Positions 24,995-34,320 of a DNA stretch of 64,000 bases are shown one piece after another. Within the stretch, counting starts at the first letter, position 1. Every line of letters starts with the position of its first letter. Both the position numbers and the translations under genes were made by a program. The notes beneath the pieces were generated by a model, which made no database searches, was not told the origin of the DNA, and saw nothing but the letters and a program-made list of their open reading frames with translations. Origin of the DNA: Paenibacillus phyllosphaerae. Its GTDB lineage: Bacteria > Bacillota > Bacilli > Paenibacillales > Paenibacillaceae. The stretch spans positions 96,457 through 160,456 of the forward strand of contig NZ_JACHXK010000019.1 of the NCBI RefSeq assembly GCF_014192105.1, written 5' to 3'.

Positions 24995-25460
24995 GCTCTT
25001 CCTCAATGGCGGGCTCGACCGGAGCGAGCTCGAGTTTAGTTGCTGCTTTATATTTCATATAGCTGCCGATGCGCCACACGCATACGTACGTCAACGCCAG
25101 CACCATCGCGAGCACGGTGAGCACGGTCTGGTCAATATCTCGCAAGTACTCCGTTAATGCAAAGCGAATCACGATGATCGCAATGAGGATGTACTTGAAA
25201 TTTTTGTTCCTGGTCGGGTATACATGACCGTCTTCCCGCTTCTCGTAGGCGGTATGAATGAGCATCACGGTGCCGAACATGAGCCCAAGCGCCGCCGCGA
25301 CGGTAACTTCCCAGATCGCGGGAAGAATGAACGGCAAGTCCGGAAGATGCCGCAGCTGATAGAGCGTAAAAGCAAATAGAATCGGAAGTAATAGGACCGG
25401 AACGAGTATCCCGATCCCGTCTCTCTTAATCGGACGATCTTGTCTGCGAAACCAATTCAT
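24984..25460 (-). CDS. Membrane protein, CcdC-like (DUF1453), tentative
   Basis: 158 aa from ATG 25460, where AGAAGGAG is well spaced; an upstream in-frame ATG at 25499 has no ribosome site. Four predicted membrane segments lie at about 15-35, 45-67, 87-105 and 112-133. The pattern NKNFKYILIAIIVIRFALTE and, near the end, YVCVWRIGSYMKYKAA resembles the closing half of CcdC/DUF1453 proteins (...LIRF..., ...WRI..Y..YK...). The C-terminal tail is acidic and cytosolic. The function of that family is not well defined. Confidence 0.6.
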   Translation of the reverse strand: MNWFRRQDRPIKRDGIGILVPVLLLPILFAFTLYQLRHLPDLPFILPAIWEVTVAAALGLMFGTVMLIHTAYEKREDGHVYPTRNKNFKYILIAIIVIRFALTEYLRDIDQTVLTVLAMVLALTYVCVWRIGSYMKYKAATKLELAPVEPAIEEEQSA

Positions 25461-25524
25461 CGATGTAGACTCCTTCTGATGTTCGTAGTTGAATGCCATT
25501 AGTTAACATAATCTTTAATATGTA

Positions 25525-26412
25525 TTATACCATGATTAGCTTCATATGTACTTGCTCGGTCTGAATACCGAATCCGGCTTCTTGTAACAGCGCTACAACT
25601 TCCTGGTGCGACGATGACCAATTCATCGTCCTTCGCGCTATTGGCTCATGACTGCCGAAGACTTGTTGGAGCAATCGCGCCTTCATATCATTCCCATGTA
25701 CATAGCCTGGTGCAGTGACGCACTGATAGAGCAGCGTCGACGTGTGCCGTCCTTGTTCGTCGAACAGCCGTTTGAAGAGCGCATAGCCGACAGCCTGACC
25801 CTGTTCATAGGCAACGTACGATTGGCCATTCTGGATGGCATACCATTGGGACTGCCACGGCAGCTCAGCAGCGTAGAAGCTTAACCGTTGGACGTCCTGC
25901 GGGATTCCTTGAACTAGATTACAATTAGTTGCTGCCTTTGAGGCTTCTTCCGTTAGGAACGCATCCGTGGCCAGCGTGTCTTCATGACGATAGAATGCGA
26001 GCAGATCGACAACCCGATAGCCGAATCGCTTATATAACGATATGGCCGGTTCATTGGCTTTGATCGCTTCCAGCCTCGCCTCTTCCACGCCTTCCCGCTT
26101 GTAGAGCTTAAGCGCTTCTTCCATTAACAGCTTGCCTATTCCTTGCAATCGGTATTCAGGAATGACCGCCGTCCCGCCGTTCCAGGCCACCAGCTTCCCG
26201 TCGATCCGGCGCAAACCATTCAGCACAAACCCGATCGGCTCTCCGTCTTTCACGAGCGCAAATGAGTGCTTCAAGGACAACTGATCGCCTGCCAAGCGTC
26301 TCACGAAGGCATCCGGCGTCATCGTCAAGTCTACGAAATATCCTTTGAAGCCTTCGTTCCATAAGGCAACGACGTCCTCGAGCGAATAGCTATGTAAGGA
26401 TCGAAACTCCAT
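25525..26412 (-). CDS. Two-domain GNAT acetyltransferase
   Basis: 295 aa. The N-terminal GNAT domain (about 1-145) has the acetyl-CoA-binding loop YRLQGIGKLLMEEAL (R/Q-x-x-G-x-G/A, about 85-100) and AISLYKRFGYRVVD. A second, degenerate GNAT-like domain (150-295) contains GYALFKRLF and MKARLLQQVFG. Double-GNAT proteins of this layout are common in Bacillales, and their substrates are mostly unknown. The ATG has GGGAGGGCAAG upstream. Monocistronic. Confidence 0.88.
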   Translation of the reverse strand: MEFRSLHSYSLEDVVALWNEGFKGYFVDLTMTPDAFVRRLAGDQLSLKHSFALVKDGEPIGFVLNGLRRIDGKLVAWNGGTAVIPEYRLQGIGKLLMEEALKLYKREGVEEARLEAIKANEPAISLYKRFGYRVVDLLAFYRHEDTLATDAFLTEEASKAATNCNLVQGIPQDVQRLSFYAAELPWQSQWYAIQNGQSYVAYEQGQAVGYALFKRLFDEQGRHTSTLLYQCVTAPGYVHGNDMKARLLQQVFGSHEPIARRTMNWSSSHQEVVALLQEAGFGIQTEQVHMKLIMV

Positions 26413-26501
26413 CTGACTTGCCCTCCCTGTCTTTAGGTCCTGTCCCTACTATACAAGATGCAGACCGTTTTTATCACCTCATATTCAACGATTGTTAACA
26501 A

Positions 26502-26527
26502 AAAAGCCGCACAGCGCGCTGTACGGC
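26502..26527 (-). terminator. Intrinsic terminator of the GH15-GDH operon
   Basis: 10-bp stem GCCGTACAGC / GCTGTGCGGC (one wobble, 2-nt loop as written, probably a slightly larger loop in reality), then TTTTT on the minus strand, 20 nt after the GDH stop. Confidence 0.85.
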
Positions 26528-26546
26528 ATAGGCAATCTTCATTCTG

Positions 26547-27719
26547 TTATACCGAGAAACTGTACTCGACCGCTTGATGGTTGTTCGCTTCCCGCTCCCA
26601 CATGGACGGCGGGACAAGGTCGACGACCGCTTTGATACCGGCCTCTTCGAATCGGAAGGTCGGCACGTCCTCGATCGCCAGCCGTTTGGTTAACAGCTGG
26701 CTGAAGATTCCCGGGAACTTCTCGTTCATCTGCTGCAGCCGGTAGATACCGGTCTCAAAATGTTTGCGTGCCGCATTCACGGAACCGACGACGCATTTGT
26801 TCTCTAGCACCATCTCCATGTTCAGATGGTCGGTCGCAAGCTCTGTCTTACGACCGCCGGCGGACAAGCCGAGCATGGCCAATACGCCATTGGGGCCCAG
26901 CACATCGATCGCTTCGAATACGAGCGGACTGTACCCGGTGCATTCCCAGATCAAATCGACGGTGAGGCCTAATTGCTTCACATAGTCGGATAGCGTCTGG
27001 CTGCCATCCCCCTTGCCTGCCTGATGGTAGACGCCGCCGATCCGCTCGATCAGCTGCGCTTCCGGACTATCCGGCGCGGACATGGACCACACATGCACAT
27101 TAAGGTCCAAGCAACGCGAGGTGAGCGCCGCGAGCAATCCCAGCGGCCCGGAGCCGAGTACCAGCGCTTCCTTCGGCTGCCAGATGAGGCGCTGCTGAAT
27201 ATGCTGCACTTCGTCCCATACTTTCTCGACAATGCTCTGTGGTTCAGCCAACATCCCGTAATCGCGGCATTCCGTCGGAATCTTGATGAAGAACCGTTCC
27301 TCGTCCACGATATATTCCGTCAGATAGCCGTGAGCGCCTTTGATGCCCCGTTCGGTATATGCGCCGCTCTGGCAATAATCGCTCCGGCCATTGCGGCAAT
27401 TGACGCATGCAGGCTCATGGCAGGCTCGACGAACGACGATCGAGACGAGATCGCCCTTCTTAAGTCCGACTTCGCTCCCGGTCTCCACGACGACGCCAAG
27501 CGCCTCATGGCCGAAAATCAATTCCGTCTCGCCCGCGGGAGGCGTGCCGTACGGTCCGTTAATCAGCTCGCGGTCGGTCCCGTCCAGGCCGACGCACAGC
27601 ACTTTCGCCAACACCTCGTTCGGCTGACGTATGGTCGGGCGCTCCTGCTCGGTAACGACGACGGATTTCCCTTTGCCATTCCCGTCGCCGTTCATCCCGG
27701 TAATCTTCACAGCTTTCAT
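26547..27719 (-). CDS. Glucose 1-dehydrogenase, zinc MDR family
   Basis: 390 aa. Medium-chain dehydrogenase resembling archaeal-type glucose dehydrogenases. It shows GLDGTDRELINGPYGTPP, FGHEALGVVVETG (catalytic Zn ligand region with His and Glu), the structural zinc loop CHEPACVNCRNGRSDYC (four Cys), AEPQSIVEKV, and the Rossmann motif VLGSGPLGLLAA. The C-terminal domain is of the Glu_dehyd_C type. I choose ATG 27719 (AAAGGAG at 9 nt) over the TTG three codons upstream. It lies 22 nt after the GH15 gene, so the two are co-transcribed: glucose released by GH15 could be oxidised to gluconolactone. Confidence 0.87.
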   Translation of the reverse strand: MKAVKITGMNGDGNGKGKSVVVTEQERPTIRQPNEVLAKVLCVGLDGTDRELINGPYGTPPAGETELIFGHEALGVVVETGSEVGLKKGDLVSIVVRRACHEPACVNCRNGRSDYCQSGAYTERGIKGAHGYLTEYIVDEERFFIKIPTECRDYGMLAEPQSIVEKVWDEVQHIQQRLIWQPKEALVLGSGPLGLLAALTSRCLDLNVHVWSMSAPDSPEAQLIERIGGVYHQAGKGDGSQTLSDYVKQLGLTVDLIWECTGYSPLVFEAIDVLGPNGVLAMLGLSAGGRKTELATDHLNMEMVLENKCVVGSVNAARKHFETGIYRLQQMNEKFPGIFSQLLTKRLAIEDVPTFRFEEAGIKAVVDLVPPSMWEREANNHQAVEYSFSV

Positions 27720-27741
27720 TAGCGTCAACTCCTTTGCCAGC

Positions 27742-29781
27742 TTAATGCACGGCAGCCGTCAGGATTTGTTCGTCGGATACATCCGTCTTCCGCTTATCGC
27801 CCTGTTCGCCGTGTATCTCTTTGCTTCTGGCGATATATTCCTGCACGACCTTCACATAGGTTGCATGCGACCAGGCAAGCGGCGATACGGACAGCGGGTC
27901 TCCCGTAGTCGGGTGAACCTGCTCAGCCATGACGCCCGAAGGGAGCGCATGCCCATGGGCCCAATATAACCATTGGAGCGCAGGCTTCAGATCGTCTTCA
28001 CTCTTCGCCGTTGCCAGCTGCCATTCCGCGTACCAGAGCGAGCAGATGATCCACGGATTGCCGGGAATTCGTTGAATGTCCTGACTGATCTGATGATAAT
28101 AGTCGTTCTCGTAACGCGCCAATCCGCCAACCTCGGTCTTAACCGACAGCGCCAGATACATATCCTGCATCATCTTGACGATCCGCGGATCGTCGGGCTG
28201 GAACATACCGAAGTCGTGCAGGCCGTACATGCTTGCGTCCAGCTTCAAATCGGGTTCGAAGGAAGCCTTCTCCGAGTTCCAATACAGCGCGCGCAAGAAA
28301 CGCCCTAGCTCCTTGGAATACATTTGCTCCTCGACCGCTTTCTTCACGGACGCCGCCGTATCCCGATAGTAGATCGTCCTTACGCTGTCCCCGTGGAACT
28401 TGGCGAAATTCGAAGCGGCGAGCAAGCCCGCATAGACCGTAGCGACCGTGAAGGCATGAACGCCGTAGCGTTCCTCCCACAGATCGTAGGAAGGCAGCGG
28501 GAGTCCGGTAGCCCCGCGGTAGCGAATGAGGAAGTCCGCCGCCGGAATAACGAATTCCTCGTACGTTTTCTTCGATTCCGAGAGCGTCCCGGCCATCTGG
28601 TAATGATGCCACATCGAATAAAGCACGAGCGACGTCTCGTCCTCTTGGATCGGGAACTGCTTCTCGTCATGTTCATTGATCCACGGATGCCAGCTGGAGC
28701 CCGGCGAGCCGTCCGGATTGTATTTGTGCATCATATAACCGTCTTCCGTCAGTGCCTTCTCGCAAAAGGCCACGAAACGCGAGGTGAGGTCGCTATACCC
28801 GCTACGGTCCAAGGCATGGGCAATGAGCGCCCCGTCTCGCGGCCACATATAGGAGTACGAATCGCGCGCGAATTTCAGGATATCCGAGTCGTTCGCAGCC
28901 GTAATCGCGCCTCGATTGTCAAAGTGCGTCCGGATAATGAGCAGACTTCGTTTATAGAGCGACGCAAGTTTCGGATCAAGCTCGCTCAGGTCATGCTGAT
29001 CCTGCTGAACCCATTCCCTCCAGTAGGCCATCGTCCGCTCCAGCATGCGGGAAGCCGACTCCGAGCGTATCTCCCGCTCTCTGCGCCTCAGCTCCTTCTC
29101 GGATTTGGCAAGACCGATCCAGAACCAGCCGACTGCTTCTTGGCTGCCGGAGGCATGCAGCGTCATCTCTATCGTCCCGTCGACGGATCCTTGGGTGATC
29201 GGATTGCGGCCGAGCTGACCGTCCTCCGCATCCTTCCACGTACCTTCCATGCCGCTCGACCGTTTTTTCCCTGTCGTGAAGCTGCTCGGGTCCGGCCCTT
29301 CCGCCCCTTCTGGCTGGCAGGATAGGGAGAAATAGCGGTTGCGCTTGTAGAATACGAGGGAGTGCAGATCCGGATCGAAGTAGGCCGTATCGCCGATGGC
29401 AGACCCGTAGATCTCGAGATCCAGATGAAAATACAGCCTAAATTCGCGCGATTGCGGGAGCAAATTACGAACGGTCACCTTCCGGATCATGCAATCGGTA
29501 TGCGCGTCCACCGCATCCTCGATGATCAGCTCGAATCCTAGCCGATCGTGCCTGCTTATCGCCTTCGTGACTAACGTATCCTCTTGATAGAGCGCTTCGG
29601 TCTTCATAGCGGGATCGTCCAGCCAACTGAAACCTTCCGGCGTCCATACGCCGAACCGGCAGCAATTGCCAAGCGTGTGATTCTCCAACCCGACATAAGG
29701 ATAATAAATTTCTCGCAGATTGTAGCGGGCATCGTAATTGATCAGTAGATTCCCGTTTCCGATCGGAAGATCTCTTGGCAT
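27742..29781 (-). CDS. Glycoside hydrolase family 15 (glucoamylase-type)
   Basis: 679 aa without a signal peptide, so cytoplasmic. The N-terminal beta-sandwich (about 1-250) has LPIGNGNLLINYDARYNLREIYYP, typical of bacterial/archaeal GH15. An (alpha/alpha)6 barrel follows, with SYMWPRDGALIAHAL, EDGYMMHKYNPDGSPGSSWHPW and DLWEERYGVHAFTVATVYAGL; the Glu pair in DLWEERYG and the later NPWIICSLWYAEW region form the usual catalytic site. Substrates in the family include malto- and isomalto-oligosaccharides, glucodextran and trehalose, and they cannot be separated here. The start is ATG 29781 (AAGGTGG). Confidence 0.88.
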   Translation of the reverse strand: MPRDLPIGNGNLLINYDARYNLREIYYPYVGLENHTLGNCCRFGVWTPEGFSWLDDPAMKTEALYQEDTLVTKAISRHDRLGFELIIEDAVDAHTDCMIRKVTVRNLLPQSREFRLYFHLDLEIYGSAIGDTAYFDPDLHSLVFYKRNRYFSLSCQPEGAEGPDPSSFTTGKKRSSGMEGTWKDAEDGQLGRNPITQGSVDGTIEMTLHASGSQEAVGWFWIGLAKSEKELRRREREIRSESASRMLERTMAYWREWVQQDQHDLSELDPKLASLYKRSLLIIRTHFDNRGAITAANDSDILKFARDSYSYMWPRDGALIAHALDRSGYSDLTSRFVAFCEKALTEDGYMMHKYNPDGSPGSSWHPWINEHDEKQFPIQEDETSLVLYSMWHHYQMAGTLSESKKTYEEFVIPAADFLIRYRGATGLPLPSYDLWEERYGVHAFTVATVYAGLLAASNFAKFHGDSVRTIYYRDTAASVKKAVEEQMYSKELGRFLRALYWNSEKASFEPDLKLDASMYGLHDFGMFQPDDPRIVKMMQDMYLALSVKTEVGGLARYENDYYHQISQDIQRIPGNPWIICSLWYAEWQLATAKSEDDLKPALQWLYWAHGHALPSGVMAEQVHPTTGDPLSVSPLAWSHATYVKVVQEYIARSKEIHGEQGDKRKTDVSDEQILTAAVH

Positions 29782-29895
29782 CGTCAACCACCTTATCGCG
29801 TTTATTTGCTTGTAAGTTGCCCCAATGCCGGAACAACGATGCGGAATAACGAGGCGGAAGGCAGGTCATAATACGGGCAGCAAAGGAGGGTTAGT

Positions 29896-30063
29896 ATGGT
29901 GGATCAACCGAATCTTGGGAATGAGCAGGAACAACAGCAGGAGCAGTCTGCAGGGGCAGCTAATGCCGCGCAGGCGAATGTAACGAGCGGTGGATTGGAT
30001 TATTCCGTCGATTTCATCTGGGGTAGCGATCAAGATCAATACGTGACGAAGGAAGAAGAGTAA
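29896..30063 (+). CDS. Small acidic Gln-rich protein, 55 aa
   Basis: A short gene with a near-perfect AAAGGAGG (29882-29889) 6 nt before ATG 29896, stop TAA 30061-30063. The N-terminal half is Gln/Glu/Ala-rich (NEQEQQQEQSAGAANAAQ), and the second half contains GGLDYSVDFIWGSDQDQY and an acidic end. There is no signal or membrane segment. It is followed 60 nt later by a very strong plus-strand terminator, and no other plus-strand gene is nearby, so both ends support a real transcription unit. Function unknown. Confidence 0.65.
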   Translation: MVDQPNLGNEQEQQQEQSAGAANAAQANVTSGGLDYSVDFIWGSDQDQYVTKEEE

Positions 30064-30123
30064 TCGACTCCTCCTTCTGGGTGTGACGACATCCTGTTGC
30101 ATATTCGAAGTTTGGATGCTATG

Positions 30124-30158
30124 CCGAACAGCCGCCTCAGCGGGCGGCTGTTCGGTTT
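30124..30158 (+). terminator. Strong intrinsic terminator
   Basis: 13-bp perfect stem CCGAACAGCCGCC / GGCGGCTGTTCGG, 6-nt loop, followed by TTTCT on the plus strand. The minus side lacks a T run, so it serves the 55-aa gene. Confidence 0.8.
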
Positions 30159-31955
30159 CTATTCACGGGTAGACTGATCTTCGCCTGTCTGCACAAAACT
30201 AGATACGATGGCTGCCAGTCGCTTGCGGCGCTCAAACTGGGCTTGCTGACCTTCTATGTACTCGTCAACGAGCGTATTGAATAGACCGTTGCCGCTCTCG
30301 CCGATATGGTGTTGGAATTCGGCCAACAAAGGATTGAGCTGCCCGATTGCGGACGTTTCCCGTGCTTCCAGGTCTTCAAGCTGATTCAGCAGCCGCTCTA
30401 ATGCCGGGAGCGACTCCGCTGCCCATTGCTTAACATCGGCGATTGCCTGCTCCTTCGTATTCGCCATTTCTACGGCTAAGCGGACCTGTTGCTCAAGAAT
30501 AGACGCTTTCTCTTCTTCCACGACGAGCTTGCCTTGATCGATCAATGCCTGAATGCGATAGTAAATGAAACGCTCATCGATTCGTTGTTCCTGATGGCTG
30601 AACATGCGACCGGCAACTTGACTCACGGGAACGAACTTGGCCCCAGGCCGGCGAACTTGCTCGATCGTTTCCAGAATCGCTTCATCCCAATGGTCCACCG
30701 GAACCGTTCTTAATTCTTCGCCAGTCCATATACGAAGCATTCCATCTGCTGTTACAAGTTGCTTCCACTCTTTGGCATAACGGTTGCGCATCGCCTGCGT
30801 AAGCGGCTTCGCTTCAGCCCTTAACTCCCTCAGATGATCCGGAGACATCTCCCCAGTATGCGCGTAACGAATCGCCCCCATCGTCCGCTGCTCGTACAGC
30901 TTCGTCGTTCTCACGACCGAAACGGCAGCCGAATCCGGAATTTCTTCCATCAGACGTCTAAGATTGATCTGCTCGAAGACGCTATCACCTGCCCAGACGA
31001 CGACTTCACTTCCGCCAAGCCGCTGCGGCCAGGAACGCCACGCAATGGCGTCTAGGAGCAGCCGCTCACGCATATGGTCGTGACGGCCGCCTAGCAGATG
31101 CGCGTCCATCCAATACTCGCGGATTTTCAAGCTGGCAGGATTATGCGTGGATTGCAGCGGGCCGATCGTCTGGTTGTCGCATAGCGACACAACCCTCTCA
31201 TCCTTGATCACCTGTCTTAAGCTATGTGCGGCACTGTCGTTGAACACAATATGTATACGGTTCCCCATTCGTTCTTTATATGCGGATTCTTCCAGATAAT
31301 TGGGGTTTCCCAGCTCCCACTCGGCGTCGAAGTCGGAGACGAACCGTTCCATCCATGCATGCCGCTGCTCCGAGAGCGATTTGGCCGCATCGGTATTCAT
31401 CAAGCTTTTCAGCTTCAGCAGCTTCTCGAAAAAATGGTTGATCGCCGTACTTTTCTCATTGCGGTACTGTTCTTTGGTAAAGCTGGCACGAGGGCGAATG
31501 TCGGGGTCATACATCGCTTGCCCCTTCCAGCCCGAATAGGCGAATGTGCGAGCGGAAGCGATCGCGCCGATCGCATCCAGACGGTCAGCGTCCTGCACCA
31601 CGCATCCTTCCAATGTCTCCATTGGCGCGCCGCCTCCCCCGCTGTATGACATCGTCGAGATGATCAAGAGGATATGTTCGCTTGCCTCGGACGACACGCC
31701 AATCTCGGACAGCCAATCAACGACTCGCTTGAGCCCTTCTTCCTTGCTCGGATTAAGCTTCTCATCCGCTATATCGTGAAGCAGAGCCGCCATCTCGCAC
31801 GTAAACGGATCGGCGCCTTCAAGCTCGGCCAGCAGTTTTGCGCTTCTCGTAACACGTTCAATATGCCACCAATCATGGCCGCTGGAGTCTGCCTCCATCG
31901 CCTTGCGAACGAACGCTCGCGTCAGCTGGATTTGTTCTTCCGCTTTTAATACCAT
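30159..31955 (-). CDS. HD phosphohydrolase fused to DUF1835-DUF3658
   Basis: 598 aa from ATG 31955 (GAGGAGG at 7 nt; the ATG two codons upstream touches the Shine-Dalgarno). Residues 1-215 are a YedJ/YpgQ-type HD hydrolase: GHDWWHIERV, LLHDIADEK (HD pair about 60-61) and VQDADRLDAIGAIA. From about 232, RIHIVFNDSAAHSLRQ begins a DUF1835 domain, with VVVWAGDSVFEQ at about 325. A DUF3658-like region (about 385-480) includes QLVTADGMLRIW. A helical tail (490-598) is coiled-coil-like. The two halves are usually separate proteins; HD enzymes of this type dephosphorylate nucleotides. Confidence 0.82.
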   Translation of the reverse strand: MVLKAEEQIQLTRAFVRKAMEADSSGHDWWHIERVTRSAKLLAELEGADPFTCEMAALLHDIADEKLNPSKEEGLKRVVDWLSEIGVSSEASEHILLIISTMSYSGGGGAPMETLEGCVVQDADRLDAIGAIASARTFAYSGWKGQAMYDPDIRPRASFTKEQYRNEKSTAINHFFEKLLKLKSLMNTDAAKSLSEQRHAWMERFVSDFDAEWELGNPNYLEESAYKERMGNRIHIVFNDSAAHSLRQVIKDERVVSLCDNQTIGPLQSTHNPASLKIREYWMDAHLLGGRHDHMRERLLLDAIAWRSWPQRLGGSEVVVWAGDSVFEQINLRRLMEEIPDSAAVSVVRTTKLYEQRTMGAIRYAHTGEMSPDHLRELRAEAKPLTQAMRNRYAKEWKQLVTADGMLRIWTGEELRTVPVDHWDEAILETIEQVRRPGAKFVPVSQVAGRMFSHQEQRIDERFIYYRIQALIDQGKLVVEEEKASILEQQVRLAVEMANTKEQAIADVKQWAAESLPALERLLNQLEDLEARETSAIGQLNPLLAEFQHHIGESGNGLFNTLVDEYIEGQQAQFERRKRLAAIVSSFVQTGEDQSTRE

Positions 31956-32134
31956 GCCCATACCTCCTCTTGCCCTTAGCTATAACAGTATTGCGTATTA
32001 CGGGCTGCAAGGCAAGCTTCACCGAACTGCCTTGAATGATTGTCCAAGGCTATTTACGCTTATCGCGGGATTCGGTCATAATAGATAGTGCATGGTTTAC
32101 CTTAGCAACCTTAGATCGGAGATGACGAATTTCT

Positions 32135-33085
32135 ATGACGACCAAGAACGTATACTTTAATCATGACGCAGGCGTGGACGATCTCGTATCCTTATTTCTA
32201 CTGCTGCAGATGGACAACATACACCTGACAGGCGTTTCCGTAATCCCGGCTGACGGCTATCTGGAGCCCGGCGCGGATGCCAGCCGCAAAATCATCGACC
32301 GCTTCGGCAAATATACCGTCGAAGTCGCCAAATCCAACTCCCGCGGCAAAAATCCGTTCCCTGCCGCATGGCGGATGCATACCTTTTTCGTGGACGCGCT
32401 GCCCATCCTGAACGAGTCCGGTACGATGGAAGCACCGCTCTCGCCGCTGCCGGCTCACCAGCATATGATTCAGGCGATCCGCGCGCAACAATCCCCGACG
32501 ACGCTGCTGTTCACGGGTCCGCTGACCGATCTGGCCCGCGCGCTGGATGAAGCGCCCGACATTGAAGCCAAGATCGAGAAGCTGGTGTGGATGGGCGGCA
32601 CCTTCGAGAAGGGAAATGTACAGGAGCCCGAGCATGACGGATCCGCGGAGTGGAACGTATTCTGGGACCCTGAAGCGGCAGACCGCGTATTCAAGAGCCA
32701 AATTGAAGTCGACTTGGTAGCGCTGGAGAGCACGAACAAAGTGCCGCTTACGCTGGCCGTCCGTAACCGTTGGGCTGCCGAACGCAATTATGAAGGCATC
32801 GATTTCCTCGGCCAATCTTATGCCTGCTGTCCGCCACTCGTCTACATGGAGACGAATTCGACCTACTATTTGTGGGACGTGCTCACGACCGCTTCCGTCG
32901 GCAAGCCTGAACTGGTAACCAAGAAGCTTGTCCATTGCGAAGTCATTCCGGATGGCATCAGTCAGGGACGCACAATCGTGAAGGAAGACGGCAGACCTGT
33001 CAATCTGGTCTACGATCTCGATGCCGAAGGCTTCTGGAGCTACATCACAGGCTTAGCGCGCGAATCGGCACCGAAACGCTATTAA
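32135..33085 (+). CDS. Nucleoside hydrolase (IunH family)
   Basis: 316 aa. Hydrolyses the N-glycosidic bond of ribonucleosides. The N-terminal calcium-binding motif is YFNHDAGVDDLVSLFLLL (DxGxDD). Others are LLFTGPLTDLARAL, VWMGGTFEKGN, EWNVFWDPEAADRVF (N/D ligand loop) and DVLTTASVG (the distal Asp ligand). The length is normal. ATG at 32135 with GGAG about 12 nt upstream is a rather long spacing. No transporter gene is adjacent, but the Bmp nucleoside importer in this window could supply it. The substrate range is unknown. Confidence 0.88.
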   Translation: MTTKNVYFNHDAGVDDLVSLFLLLQMDNIHLTGVSVIPADGYLEPGADASRKIIDRFGKYTVEVAKSNSRGKNPFPAAWRMHTFFVDALPILNESGTMEAPLSPLPAHQHMIQAIRAQQSPTTLLFTGPLTDLARALDEAPDIEAKIEKLVWMGGTFEKGNVQEPEHDGSAEWNVFWDPEAADRVFKSQIEVDLVALESTNKVPLTLAVRNRWAAERNYEGIDFLGQSYACCPPLVYMETNSTYYLWDVLTTASVGKPELVTKKLVHCEVIPDGISQGRTIVKEDGRPVNLVYDLDAEGFWSYITGLARESAPKRY

Positions 33086-33151
33086 TTACCTTCATGAATC
33101 CGCCCGTTCGGCGAATACTACAACCATTCTGACTGGAAAGGTGTTACGCCC

Positions 33152-34303
33152 GTGAACGTTCATGAGCTGAATTATGCGATCTGGACTATAGCACGCGAAC
33201 TTGTTCACCATCACCGCTATAGCTTGATGGATAATGACGAGGGCATGCTGACTTTGAAGCGGCGGGACGGAATTCGTGTCACCTATTTGTATTTAATGCC
33301 GTTAATATATGGTTCTTCTCCCGCGAATCAAGAGGAGATTATCCGCGAACAGCTGGAGCATTCGATGGACTGGATGAAAATGGTCGGCTTGCGCCGCCCT
33401 GCCGTCATCCATCGCATGATTCATCTGTACATCCGCACCGATGCAGGCAAGCAAATGACCGGCGAACAGCTCAAATCGCTGCAGCTGGCTACACTGACCG
33501 ATCGCCACCGGGTCGAAGCCGGACTCATCGATTTGATTGAGCATGAAGTTACGGTTCCCAAAGTGCTCATCCCCGGCCTCGAAGCGATCGAGCAATTCAC
33601 CGCTAAGAACGAGCCGGTTCCCTATGACGAGCACCGCTTGTACGATGTCATCAATCAATGGCACCATGAGATGTTGCACGTACAGCATGACCGGGTGAAG
33701 GATTTCGAGGAAGCCGGCCGCAAGCGCGGAGCGCCGCTCACGATTGCTTTTACCGTGATCAATGTGATCGTCTGGCTGCTTATGACCTATTACGGGGGAT
33801 CGACGAGTACGCGTACGCTTATCGATTTCGGGGCCAAATACGGACCTCTGATTAACGAAGGACAGTATTGGCGGCTGATCACGCCGATCTTCCTGCATAT
33901 CGGCGGTCTTCATCTCTGGTTCAACACCGTCGCGCTGTTATCGCTCGGCGGCAGGATCGAACGCGTCATCGGCCCTGTCACCTTCTTGTTCCTTTACCTG
34001 TTCAGCGGGTTCACCGGCAATGTGGCCAGCTATCTATTCTCCCCTTCCATATCGGCAGGGGCATCGGGGGCAATCTTCGGTCTGATGGGGGCGCTCTTGT
34101 ATCTGTCGATGAAAGAGCCTGACACCTGGGGAGAGACCATGGGGTTCTCGATCTATAGCGGTCTATTGATGAACGTCATACTCGGATTCGTCGTGCCTGG
34201 GATCGACAACTATGCCCATTTCGGCGGGTTAGCGGGCGGATTTCTTTTTGCCTACTTGTTCGCCTTGTTAACCAATGGCAGAACGAAATCTTCAGCGTCG
34301 TAA
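33152..34303 (+). CDS. Rhomboid family intramembrane serine protease
   Basis: 383 aa. A soluble N-terminal part (1-195) is followed by about six or seven membrane segments. The rhomboid signature is complete: WRLITPIFLHIGGLHLWFNTVALL, the catalytic Ser in GASGAIFGLMGA and His in NYAHFGGLAGGF. The layout, with a cytosolic N domain and then the protease core, is like B. subtilis GluP/YqgP. The start is GTG 33152 after GGAAAGGTG. It lies 66 nt after the nucleoside hydrolase stop, possibly co-transcribed, and ends at a strong hairpin. Confidence 0.92.
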   Translation: MNVHELNYAIWTIARELVHHHRYSLMDNDEGMLTLKRRDGIRVTYLYLMPLIYGSSPANQEEIIREQLEHSMDWMKMVGLRRPAVIHRMIHLYIRTDAGKQMTGEQLKSLQLATLTDRHRVEAGLIDLIEHEVTVPKVLIPGLEAIEQFTAKNEPVPYDEHRLYDVINQWHHEMLHVQHDRVKDFEEAGRKRGAPLTIAFTVINVIVWLLMTYYGGSTSTRTLIDFGAKYGPLINEGQYWRLITPIFLHIGGLHLWFNTVALLSLGGRIERVIGPVTFLFLYLFSGFTGNVASYLFSPSISAGASGAIFGLMGALLYLSMKEPDTWGETMGFSIYSGLLMNVILGFVVPGIDNYAHFGGLAGGFLFAYLFALLTNGRTKSSAS

Positions 34304-34320
34304 TCGCCTCATACGCAAAC

